Assembly: GCA_019096065.1 (NCBI GenBank)
Contig: JAGUCH010000002.1
Coordinates: forward strand, 8,010,501-8,074,500
Reading direction: 5' to 3'
Length of the DNA: 64,000 nt
Source: Paracyclopina nana
Lineage: Eukaryota > Arthropoda > Copepoda > Cyclopoida > Cyclopettidae
Below are positions 50,792 to 59,803 of this stretch, in pieces. The notes below the pieces were generated by a model. The model searched no databases, was not told where the DNA came from, and saw only the letters and a program-made list of their open reading frames with translations. The position numbers and the translations under genes were made by a program. The stretch's first letter is position 1, and each line of letters begins with the position of its first letter.

Positions 50792-51262
50792 TTTGGATGA
50801 TCTGTGAGTGAATGCACCTGTTTTTGTCAAGCTATCATGTCGCGATTTCTCAGAGCTGCGTTCAGGATCTTTTGAGAGTTATGCTGAAAACAAATAATTG
50901 GTGGAAGAATTTTTTGGCACCGAGCGGCTCGAAATTAGCCATTTTTTGTGTACCTAGAACGAAGTTTAAGCCTAACGATTCTTAACTTCTAGGAAGAAGC
51001 ATTCTTTTTGAAATAATAACTACAATATGATTTTAGATCACTCTCAAAAAACCCAATTGTTTATCATCCAACAGTTGATGAAAATTGAGGATTCAAGTTT
51101 CGGCTTACATTCGACACATTTTCGGGATGTAAACAATGGAGCTCCAGTAGTATCAGTACCAACTGTGCAATGGTATGATAGCAATGAGCTTTGTTGTGTT
51201 CGAAGTCTTTGAATGTGTTCAGTGGTGACTGTTTGTTGTTGTGCTCCGGTGTGCGAAGAAAT

Positions 51263-52921
51263 ATGTCGAGCCTTCCCAAAAAGGCTTTTGCTCTCTTCTG
51301 CGAGTCTAAAATGCCGAATTTGATAAGTGATGGGAGGCAACGTTCGTTCGGGAGCATATTGAGCTGTTTAAAAAGCCAATGGGATGCACTTTCAGAAACG
51401 AAAAGGAACAAATTTCTCGAGTGTCCCCAAGATCGACCAAATCTAGGGCTTAGAGCCTTCCTTGATGACCGCTCAAGGTCATCACAGTGGGCCAATGCTG
51501 ATCAAATTTTCTACATGGCCAAAGAAATCTACTCAAGTTTGATTAGCGCACTTAAAATGGGCCATTTGACTCAACCATTCGGACAAGGCGAAGACTTTTT
51601 TGTTGCTTCTCATGGATCAAAGCAAGACTGGGATCGCCTTGATGAATCAGCCAAAAAGACGTATGAAGACAAAGTTGCACAGCACTTCAACCACGTACAA
51701 AATGTTACAAAAAAAGGCTACTTTTGCAAATACTGCCTTCATCACTCCAATGAAGCTCATATTATGAACAGGCACATCATACGAAAGCATCCGGAAAGCT
51801 GCTTGCCCCAAATTGGGTGTAAAACTTGCAAGAAAATCTATAACAGTCCGGCTGACCTGATTGATCATTCCTGCGCCCTGATTTCTACAAAACTCAAATC
51901 TAAAATCAAATCTAAAGTCAGTGCTGCCATTAAAAACTTTTGCAGTGAATGCCAAAAAAAATTTGAAACGGTGTCAAAGTTCAAATACCATAGACTGAAG
52001 GCTCACGGTAAGTGGCAAGGTTATATTTCTTGTCCAAAATGTGAGAAGACTTATGGAACTGAATCCAACTTAAGAAAACACCTAAGAAATAATCATCAGA
52101 TGGGTCCCCTTGCAACCAATATACTGAAATGCACAGAGTGCGAGTACTCTAGCTACGATTCGTACAACTTTAAGGTACACGTAAGAAAACATACTAATGA
52201 GCGGCCCTTCAAGTGTGTAAAATGCGATTTTGGATTTTATAAAAAGTCTGATCGCACGGCGCATCTTAAAACTTGCAAAGGAGTGCGAAACAAGTGTGAA
52301 AAGTGCAACGAAACATTTCACTTTCATAAAGATCTTGTCAAACACTTGTCTTGGTCAGACAGCTGTGGAGCAATACGGGATAAAGTTGGAAAGTTAGAGT
52401 CATCACCAATGGTACGACTTAATACGGAGACGAAGTCCATTCTAGCTATAAATTGCGATGACATTGTTAGCAATGAAATTTTCACCAAACTCAAGAAAAG
52501 AGCTAAGTGTGGAATTTGCACTGGTTGCGAACGGGTATCAAATTGCGGAGAATGCAACCCTTGTCTACAAAAAACGAAGCGCACCCAATGTGTAAAAAGA
52601 AAATGCATCAACCTTATCCCTCAATTCGATGTGAGGAGAGACCAACGGGCAAGAGCGAAGCATATTTTGCAGCGTTTCACGAGTATTTCCAATGACAATG
52701 TAATGAACGAAGACGTAGATGTATTCTTAAACAATGGCGATCCTTCTGTGAAAATGTCAAGTACTGCTGAGCTCAGCCAGTCGGCAATGAGAGAATTCGC
52801 CGAATTAGAGCCTACTGACAGCACAGACAACCTCATGCTGCTCACTGAGGCAGCATCAATTGACTTTCAGGATATGATACTTGTACACAATGAGGAAGTA
52901 GTTGAAACTAATAATGACTAA
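51263..52921 (+). CDS. HMG-like / C2H2 / CXXC zinc-finger protein (552 aa)
   Basis: Single exon from ATG 51263; an upstream in-frame start at 51191 would add 24 residues, but the KKAFALF block begins just after 51263. Residues 6-55 and about 110-145 look like two divergent HMG boxes (KKAFALFCES...WDALSETKRNKF; FFVASHGSK...RLDESAKKTYEDK). Six or more C2H2 fingers follow (about 155-365). Near 410-450 there is a CXXC-type cluster, CGICTGCERVSNCGECNPC, then CVKRKC. It keeps the eight cysteines but lacks the KFGG segment of CpG-binding CXXC domains. The tail is acidic. Expected to be a nuclear chromatin or transcription factor. Its stop is 23 bp from the stop of the convergent L33 gene. Confidence 0.85.
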   Translation: MSSLPKKAFALFCESKMPNLISDGRQRSFGSILSCLKSQWDALSETKRNKFLECPQDRPNLGLRAFLDDRSRSSQWANADQIFYMAKEIYSSLISALKMGHLTQPFGQGEDFFVASHGSKQDWDRLDESAKKTYEDKVAQHFNHVQNVTKKGYFCKYCLHHSNEAHIMNRHIIRKHPESCLPQIGCKTCKKIYNSPADLIDHSCALISTKLKSKIKSKVSAAIKNFCSECQKKFETVSKFKYHRLKAHGKWQGYISCPKCEKTYGTESNLRKHLRNNHQMGPLATNILKCTECEYSSYDSYNFKVHVRKHTNERPFKCVKCDFGFYKKSDRTAHLKTCKGVRNKCEKCNETFHFHKDLVKHLSWSDSCGAIRDKVGKLESSPMVRLNTETKSILAINCDDIVSNEIFTKLKKRAKCGICTGCERVSNCGECNPCLQKTKRTQCVKRKCINLIPQFDVRRDQRARAKHILQRFTSISNDNVMNEDVDVFLNNGDPSVKMSSTAELSQSAMREFAELEPTDSTDNLMLLTEAASIDFQDMILVHNEEVVETNND

Positions 52922-52944
52922 ATGACATTTATTTAGAGCAAATT

Positions 52945-53271
52945 TTACTTTTTACGACTTGCCACTTGCTCTTCCACCTTAAAATGGGAAGGATACTCGA
53001 CCACTGTGGGCTTATAGAACCATTTGTTTTCCTGTGACTTGTCCAGAGTTTTGATCTTCTTCAGTTCACGATAGAGCACTTTTTTCTGAACGACGGGGTC
53101 AAATGCCAGTGTTTCTAATTTGTCGCCCAACCGAGCTCTTCTGCCGATCATTCTGTGGTCAGAGACGACACTTTCTAGGAAAACAACTGCGGTATCACCC
53201 TTGCCTCCTTTTTTACCGAATGCAATGGTTGTTGTAGAAAACCCACGAGAAGCGATTATTCGTAAAGTCAT
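52945..53271 (-). CDS. mRpL33: mitochondrial ribosomal protein bL33m
   Basis: 108 residues from ATG 53271. The core LETLAFDPVVQKKVLYRELK (about 54-73), preceded by VVFLESVVSD, matches the L33 signature of a 'YDPVV...VLF' strand followed by a basic Lys-rich end. L33 is a small protein of the large mitochondrial ribosomal subunit. The N-terminal 20 residues (MTLRIIASRGFSTTTIAFGKK) look like a presequence. At 108 residues it is longer than the roughly 65 typical of animals, with an extra C-terminal segment. A minus-strand AATAAA at 52933-52928 follows the stop by 12 bp, so the transcript should end inside the convergent CXXC gene. Its start lies 232 bp from the divergent HMG-ZAD gene. Confidence 0.8.
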   Translation of the reverse strand: MTLRIIASRGFSTTTIAFGKKGGKGDTAVVFLESVVSDHRMIGRRARLGDKLETLAFDPVVQKKVLYRELKKIKTLDKSQENKWFYKPTVVEYPSHFKVEEQVASRKK

Positions 53272-53503
53272 TGTGATACCTTACTAAATTCTATCTTTTT
53301 CTCCCAAATCACAATATTTATTTACTTTTTTGTCGAAAGAGTTATACGGTAAACATGTAGTAGTGCTGTTTCACAAAGTGGCGTTTAGTTGCACTTTTTG
53401 TGCGATTTGTGGCTACTGAACCGCCTAAAGTGTTATGCCAAGCGTTCATTCTCCGCTGATAACAAAATTGTAAACAATCTTTGGAGACGTTCAAATATCC
53501 GCC

Positions 53504-56098
53504 ATGGCAGCGGACGATGCCGATGTAATCACTCTTGATAGTGACGATGAGGACCAAGGTGCTTCAAGTCAAATATCATCTGTTGCTGCTAACGGTGGAG
53601 TGACAATTAGAAGGATTTCATCGACGCCGACAACCATTCCTATCATGCCACGGCCAGGTCCAAGTGGTGTGAGCCGCCCATCTGCCAGCCTGAAGCAGAT
53701 GCCATATCAAATGCAGAAAAAGGCTGTTCCTCGAAAACCTGGGGTTTTCCCACCATTTGCTCTTTTCAGCCAGGAGCATCGTGGGGAAGTCCTCAAATCT
53801 AACTCCGATATGGGATTTGGAGATGTTGGCAGACGTTTGGGAGAAATGTGGCATGCCCTGTCCGAAGATGAGAAAGAAGGGTACAGAAGGCGAGCCAGAG
53901 AAATCAGTGATCAGAAGATGGCAGAATATCAGGAGAGCCTTCGGAAAATGCCGCCCCAGCAGAGACAAATTGCCATCAATCAAGCTAACGCTCCTCAGAA
54001 GCGTAGAAAAACGCACGGCTATGCCATATTCAGTGCGGAGATGCGAAAAAATCTGGGAAACGCCATGAGTGCTCAAGAGACAGCAAACGTCATTGCCGAA
54101 AGCTGGCGGTCAGCCACTGCCACTGTTCGAAGGGAATATGAGGGACGAGCAGCTAGGTTAAATGCTGCTCAGAGCAAAAATCACATGCAGCTGAAAAAGC
54201 CTCCAGTCCCAATCCAAAGTGGTGTCCATCGATTCAACAATGCCAATGATTCAGGCCTTCGAATCTCGTCCGTATCTTCTCTTTCTCCTAGTGGCAAACT
54301 GCGGCATCCTCCTCCTACCCAGCCCTCATTGCCAGCCCAATTAGGGCCAAAGTTACCTAGTGGCATAACAATTTCAAGAGTGGAGCCAGAAGTTTCCATT
54401 GTTGCTGAGCAGCAAGCTACTCAGCCAATTCAGCCTCCTCCAAGACAAATGGGAGCGATTGGAGGCCGAGGGAGATCCATACCAATCAAAAGACAAGCCA
54501 TGTCTCCTGCTGCACAAGCGGCCTTAAGGGTGAAAGCTCAGCTTGCGCAACGAAGTAACCAAGGCCAAATGTTCACAAATGGAGGCCAGTGGCAAGGCGC
54601 TCCAGGAAGAAACATGGCTCCCATCAGAAGAAATCTTCGCATGCCCGGAAATGGCCTTCAGAATTTAAATGCTGGATCCGGTCCATTGAAGCGGCCGTTG
54701 AATAGGCCGATAATGATGCCGCAAGGACCACCAGCAAAGGCACCCCGGTTACGAGCGCCAAACTCTGGCCAAATGATGGGACAAAAGATGTGTCGCGTGT
54801 GTGGACTTATGGGGCCACCTGCTTGCCGTCTGGTGGACAATCCTGAAATCCTGCAGGCTTTGACTGATCTGACAATGACTCCCATTGATGTGCTTAAAGA
54901 TCAAATGGAAGGCTATCCACCTGAAATATGCCGCAGATGCATGAGCCTTGTCACTAGCTTCTCTGCATTCAAGAAAACGTTCAGTGATGGTCAGAACCGG
55001 CTCCGCTTGCATATAGAGAAAATAAGGCCAACCATGCTACCATTGCCAGATGATCTGGTCGCAGGAATTGGAGAAGAGCAGAATCATACACAATTTGCTT
55101 CTGTTGATATCATAACGCCATCAAGCACAACTCCCGAGGAAGAATCTATCCTACCCGATCTAGACTTGGACATGGACTTTGGTGAGAATCCTGCCAACAT
55201 TCCTCAACCCGTTGACATAAAGCAGGAAAAAGTTAGAGTAATCACGCCCTCAGACACCTTGAGGGTGAAGGAAGAAATTGGCAAATCTATGGACAGTGAA
55301 AACATAGTGGAGGGCGGATCTGAGACGCGTGTGGGACCGAAAGAAGAAAAGGTGACATCCCTAAAAACTGATGATGATGATTCGAAGAGCCCTAAAGATG
55401 ATGTGAAAGAAAATCCTGACATAAAACAAAGCCTCCGAACCGATGGTGAAAAGTTGAGCAGCGAAGTAAAGAACAATGAGCACAAAAATTTACTGGAGAA
55501 TGCGTCACCAGATGATCCTTTAGATTTTAATGACGATACAAGCAAGAGCAGTTCAGACCGCATTCGGGAGGAGGACAAAAAAGGAGCTGACAGCGCTGCC
55601 ATAGTGAACGAATCGGAGGATAAAGATGATACTTCTGCGGACGTCATATCATCAGAAGACCATGCTCCTCTTGTGTCATCAGATCATGAAAATGAAGAAA
55701 AAGAATTCTTAGCTAATGATGACAGTGGCCTTGAACACCAAAATTTGGAGCATGTTCCCACAGAGAGCATGGATGAGGTCATAGCCAACAACGTTGAAGG
55801 GGATCCCGAAGAAAACTTCACAATCGCAGATGATGAGTCCACCGGAGTCGTTCCAGATATCGAGGAACAAATGCCGCCAGCTCCAGATGAAGACGAGGAC
55901 TCATTTGTCAACTGTAACTCAAATTCGGAGCAAGGCGGTGGCAATAACGCAATTGATCCCTTTGCGATGGATTCTGTTGCTGAGCTCACGGAGGGAAGTC
56001 AGGACGCCAACGACGCATTTCAAGGCAATTTGCTTGCTAGGAACAATTCTAATGACTTGGAGGCAGAAGCGTCACATGTCTCCGAAGTGTCAAGTTGA
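53504..56098 (+). CDS. HMG-box protein with ZAD-type zinc domain (864 aa)
   Basis: Single exon. The N-terminus is acidic (DVITLDSDDEDQ, a SUMO-interaction-like run). HMG box 1 spans about residues 78-148 (VFPPFALFSQEHR...RRLGEMWHALSEDEKEGYRRRA) and HMG box 2 about 167-222 (HGYAIFSAEM...IAESWRSA). A long Gln/Pro/Arg/Met-rich linker follows. Residues about 430-510 form a zinc-associated domain: MCRVCG at the start, ICRRC 45 residues later, then a helix with SAFKKTF. The last 350 residues are acidic, Ser-rich and probably disordered. ZAD domains normally head insect C2H2 proteins and mediate dimerisation; here no C2H2 array is present. Likely a nuclear DNA-bending or chromatin protein. It is convergent with ORC1 (136-bp gap). 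Confidence 0.86.
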   Translation: MAADDADVITLDSDDEDQGASSQISSVAANGGVTIRRISSTPTTIPIMPRPGPSGVSRPSASLKQMPYQMQKKAVPRKPGVFPPFALFSQEHRGEVLKSNSDMGFGDVGRRLGEMWHALSEDEKEGYRRRAREISDQKMAEYQESLRKMPPQQRQIAINQANAPQKRRKTHGYAIFSAEMRKNLGNAMSAQETANVIAESWRSATATVRREYEGRAARLNAAQSKNHMQLKKPPVPIQSGVHRFNNANDSGLRISSVSSLSPSGKLRHPPPTQPSLPAQLGPKLPSGITISRVEPEVSIVAEQQATQPIQPPPRQMGAIGGRGRSIPIKRQAMSPAAQAALRVKAQLAQRSNQGQMFTNGGQWQGAPGRNMAPIRRNLRMPGNGLQNLNAGSGPLKRPLNRPIMMPQGPPAKAPRLRAPNSGQMMGQKMCRVCGLMGPPACRLVDNPEILQALTDLTMTPIDVLKDQMEGYPPEICRRCMSLVTSFSAFKKTFSDGQNRLRLHIEKIRPTMLPLPDDLVAGIGEEQNHTQFASVDIITPSSTTPEEESILPDLDLDMDFGENPANIPQPVDIKQEKVRVITPSDTLRVKEEIGKSMDSENIVEGGSETRVGPKEEKVTSLKTDDDDSKSPKDDVKENPDIKQSLRTDGEKLSSEVKNNEHKNLLENASPDDPLDFNDDTSKSSSDRIREEDKKGADSAAIVNESEDKDDTSADVISSEDHAPLVSSDHENEEKEFLANDDSGLEHQNLEHVPTESMDEVIANNVEGDPEENFTIADDESTGVVPDIEEQMPPAPDEDEDSFVNCNSNSEQGGGNNAIDPFAMDSVAELTEGSQDANDAFQGNLLARNNSNDLEAEASHVSEVSS

Positions 56099-56234
56099 GC
56101 CCTCGAAGCTTGATCCGGTGTAAATACGAGTTTACTCTTTTTAACTGCTTTGAGAAAAATTAAGTTATACATCGCTGCTGCGTGATATGAATCCTTAGAT
56201 GTTGTACTTTATTGTTTGGTCAATTGTTGTAGCC

Positions 56235-58174
56235 CTATTGCTCGTCTCGGAGAGCGAAAAGTATATCGTCTTGAGCAACGTTGAGTCGTAATTTCATGTC
56301 AAGACGTCCGGTTTTTCCGGGTTCGGTCAAAATTAGCCGACAAGCCGACAAACGGCCCGCGACATTGTGCGCTTCATCAACTACACACGGCGGAAGGCCT
56401 TCAAAGGCTAAAATTTCGTTCATAGTCTTAAAAACACGGTCAAATAAGGCCTCTTCGATGCCAGTCTTATGAAATACGCCAACCATAGCCTGCATGAGAA
56501 CCTTTTCATACTTGGAGCAGCATCGGATAGCCATGATTTTAGGAGAGCAAAACATCTCCTTGTGGGCCTCGGTGACGTGGACGATACCAACTAGGGACTT
56601 GTCTTTTTGCCGCTGGGCAATTTCAACAGCCCTTCGGCAAATGTCGAGAGCTCTCCGAGCATCTCCTGAGAGAGACGCTACTTTCCTTGAGACTAGTTGA
56701 ATGGCATCCTTGTCAAAGACCGCCAAGCCCTCCAGGCGGGCTGTGACGATTTCCTGCAATTGCTGGTGCGTGTAGGGCGAAAACGTCAGCCTCGTAAGGC
56801 CTATCCTCGAGGATACTCTGTTAATCATGACACGTTCCTGCGTTACAAACAGAGGTGAGTACACATATGATTGAGGAGAAGTATCATGCTTACAGGTAGA
56901 TCCATGGTGTTGGCAATCGCCAGAACAACCAACTTGGCGAACTTGTTAGTGGGCCACTCAAAAATATTATAGAGCACACTTTGTTTGCGGTTCCATAGCA
57001 GATCCAACTCGTCCACCAAAACCACCGTTGTTTCGGTCTTTTTGGCCGACGCTGAGTTAGCACCGACAAACCTCTTCTCCAGAAGATTTTTTGCGTGCTC
57101 TGTCGTCACCTTGGCCCCAGTGAGAGCCTTCCAGAGCTGAACATACGTCTGGTTAGGCTCAGTCAATCGCATTCCGTTGATCTCAATGAACCTAAAATTG
57201 GGCAAGTCCCCAGCATCTGAGTAGCCCTGTAGAGTGCGAATAACCTCCTTTACGGTGGCTGTTTTCCCTGTGCCTGGTACACCGCTGATATACATACAGC
57301 CACCGGTGCCATCAAAAATCTTCCCCTCCGTGAAGCTCAAAATCTCGGCGAACTCTTCCTCACGGCAAGGAAGGCTGTCTGGTACAGCCGCGACGTGAAG
57401 TCTAAGTTGAGCTTCCTCCAAGGAAGAAATATCATTAGCAATTGGGATGCACCGGTCTGGAATCCGAGGCGTCATCTTCTTTGTCCTTTTCCTGTGACAG
57501 CTAGGAGTTGCTGCCTTCCGGCTTGGCTGAATAGTCTTTTTCCTCTTACTAGATCGCGTGATACTTTCTTCCTCTGACTCCTCGCTTGAGCTCTTCATCT
57601 CTTCAATGTCCGAGTCAGAAACAATCGCAGTTGACTTTTTTGTAGATCGCTTTGGTGTGCGCGATGCTTTTGAGGGCGTTGAGAACTTCGCTTCTTCGTT
57701 GACTTCTTCTTTGTATGACTTTTTGGCCTTTGTTGCTGATCGGGCCGACTTTCTTGGGGTGGCCTCATTTTGGCGGGGCGTTTGGTTTTTCATAAGGGAA
57801 GAAGCCTGTGCAGCATTTACGGCCCTGGTAGGCCTTTTGGGAGTCATGGTGCGAGCCCGTTTACTATCAGGACCACTACTTTCTTCTTGCTGATGCAGCT
57901 TCTTCCTTTTACCTCTAGTGCTGCGTGCTGCTTCAGGCTTTTCATTTTCGTCAAACTCGTCGCAAAGGACGTACTGTGCAGGTTCTTCAACTTTTGGAAA
58001 TTCAGGCGAGACTGATCTTGAGCTAGGAGGATTCACTCTCTTCAATCTAATTTTTAACTCTTTGGCTGGTGCACCATCTTCACCTGCTGACTTTAAGGGA
58101 GATGACCAATCTAGCGCCCTTTTCACATAATTCGCGATGCTCTTCAACGGGGACTTCACGATTGGGGATGACAT
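56235..58174 (-). CDS. Orc1: origin recognition complex subunit 1
   Basis: Two exons, 58174-56894 and 56837-56235, with a 57-bp GT-AG intron in phase 0 (ending DLP, resuming ERVMINR), give 627 residues. Residues 1-250 are basic and Ser/Lys/Arg-rich, with SPxK sites. The AAA+ ATPase follows with Walker A (GVPGTGKT, about 295), Walker B (VVLVDELD, about 383), the INGMRL and [20 protein letters not shown] blocks, then a winged-helix C-terminus. ORC1 is the ATP-binding subunit that loads MCM helicase at replication origins. The ATG at 58174 opens the protein because the longer frame begins only with TTG. A minus-strand AATAAA lies 22 bp past the stop (56213-56208). No BAH domain is seen. Confidence 0.94.
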
Positions 58175-58393
58175 TTTGCGGTTCCAACTCTTCCCTCCCG
58201 CCTTGCTATTCGGCCTATTCCCGCCACACAAAGTATGATGACTTTGTAAACAAAGAATCCAGCTTATTCAGTCTCACTGTTCCCACTTGTGAAAAGTCCA
58301 AAATACATTAAATTCTGAGGCCTAAGTGGGATGAGCATGTAAAGCTGTCCACCCTTGAACAGATAGGTTACCTAACGGACTCCTCGCTCAAAG

Positions 58394-59053
58394 TAGAGCA
58401 CTGAGATTTGATGAGAGTATCTCGTTCTTAACAACAACTGAACTTTTTTGTGACAAAATTTACTAAGGTACAGCTCAAACTACAGCTCCGATCGGAACAA
58501 AAATTTGAGGTGCTCATGGTTTCTCGATACAATTACCAAATTGCGAATAAAAAATTGCACAACATAACATAAAAAACGGTGGAACAAAAATGGGCAGTTG
58601 TCGTGCTACCGTAGGCCGGCCGGCCACCTTTAGGGCCTGGTCATCTGAGGCTTTTTGTCACAAAGTGGCCAAAACTTGACACTTAGTGCAGTGAAGTTAC
58701 CAAAATTTGTCACATTGCAACACAGCACAACTCAGATGGACAAAAAGAAAAAAGTTTGTTTTGCTTCATGAGTTACCAGTGTAAACAGAAAGTTACACTA
58801 TGCAAATTTGGGCTCTTTTTGGTAAAAAAAAGTGGAAAAATTAATCAAGTCATCTGGTTAAGTTTGTTTTGGTTGCTAGTTTCATGGTCATCTGCTTGTC
58901 ACTCCTTGACACTATTCTTTGTGTCATGAAGTTACCTTTTTCATGACACTCCAAAAACATCAATATAAAAAAAACACTAAATGACCAGGCCCTTAGGCTG
59001 TTTTTGTGAACTGAGTTTTGAGAACGTTTTACTCATCAAAATACAGGGCTCTA
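58394..59053. mobile_element. hAT-type MITE copy 2, interrupted by a second MITE
   Basis: Inverted relative of 45109-45405. It starts TAGAGCACTG and ends CAGGGCTCTA, with perfect 8-bp duplications GCTCAAAG at 58386-58393 and 59054-59061. Subtracting the nested element and its extra TTA (363 bp) gives 297 bp, exactly the length of copy 1. It lies about 220 bp upstream of the ORC1 start codon. Confidence 0.93.
58633..58992. mobile_element. PIF/Harbinger-type MITE nested in a hAT MITE
   Basis: The 360-bp element has 12-bp perfect inverted ends GGGCCTGGTCAT / ATGACCAGGCCC and a TTA duplication at 58630-58632 and 58993-58995. The intact hAT copy reads through this point with a single TTA on the matching strand. 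GG-rich termini plus TWA duplication are the PIF/Harbinger hallmark. It is homologous to 46592-46967 but differs in the inner part of the terminal repeat. No coding capacity. Confidence 0.92.
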
Positions 59054-59061
59054 GCTCAAAG

Positions 59062-59414
59062 CAAATGGAAGCATAACAACAACTAGCGATACAGCCATCG
59101 GACGTAGTTATCTAAGGCTCTAGCCATGTGCAGGTTTATATTGTTTACAGAGTTATCAACGGATTTTTAGGCTTCCGACCACCTTTTTGGCCCAAAACGA
59201 CCACTTTTGCAACCACCTTCCAAAAAACGGCAAAAACTCACCCAATTTATGCATAAAATATCATTTTTTTTACTTCTATTAAGCATTTTTAGGCAATGTT
59301 TGGCGTAAAAAATTAGTCACTTCTAAAAAACTTACATGAAATTGGAATTTTTATATTGATCTCCCAGCAATGAGCCAAATAAGCCTAATTCTTCAGAAGC
59401 TATTGTCCATCAAA
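59062..59414. other. spacer before second BEL/Pao element, nothing recognised
   Basis: About 350 bp of A/T- and C-rich sequence with no frame, terminal repeat or similarity to other parts of the window noticed. Confidence 0.35.
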
Positions 59415-59727
59415 TGTGTGCGGCCCCTGCCTTTGTTGTTGTTGTTATTTCTGCTATATCGTGTCTGGTAGCGCTGCTGTCAAATTGGCAGCTGCGCTCC
59501 ATTTTTGCCGCAAATACAACACTTGCTGATTACCTTTTGAACCGAAAAGACCTATTCTTTCGCGAAGGCCTCAGCCTTTACTCACGCGCTTCCCCTGAAC
59601 GAGGGGGGCGCGGCCATCTTGGATTCTCCATTGCTACTCTTTGACATATTATACGGTGACTTATAGTTATTCATTGTCTTTATTGATTCATTCAAGGATT
59701 CAAGGCCGCAAGGCCAGGGCTGCGACA
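59415..59727 (+). repeat. inferred 5' LTR of second BEL/Pao element
   Basis: Proposed from a TGTG start at 59415 and a TGCGACA end at 59727 just before the primer site. A TATA-like ATTATAC lies near 59648. No partner LTR is visible in the window, so both ends are inferred from context only. Confidence 0.5.
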
Positions 59728-59733
59728 AACAAG

Positions 59734-59751
59734 TGGTGCCGCGACCCGGGA
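59734..59751 (+). other. primer-binding site of second BEL/Pao element
   Basis: TGGTGCCGCGACCCGGGA begins with TGG, as required for pairing with a tRNA CCA end, and lies 6 bp past the proposed LTR terminus. The tRNA species was not identified; it is clearly not the Lys-type site used by the first element. Confidence 0.65.
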
Positions 59752-59803
59752 GGCATCAAGGCTCCCTTGGGAGGCCTCGAGCCGGGACAATTAATTGACG
59801 TCA

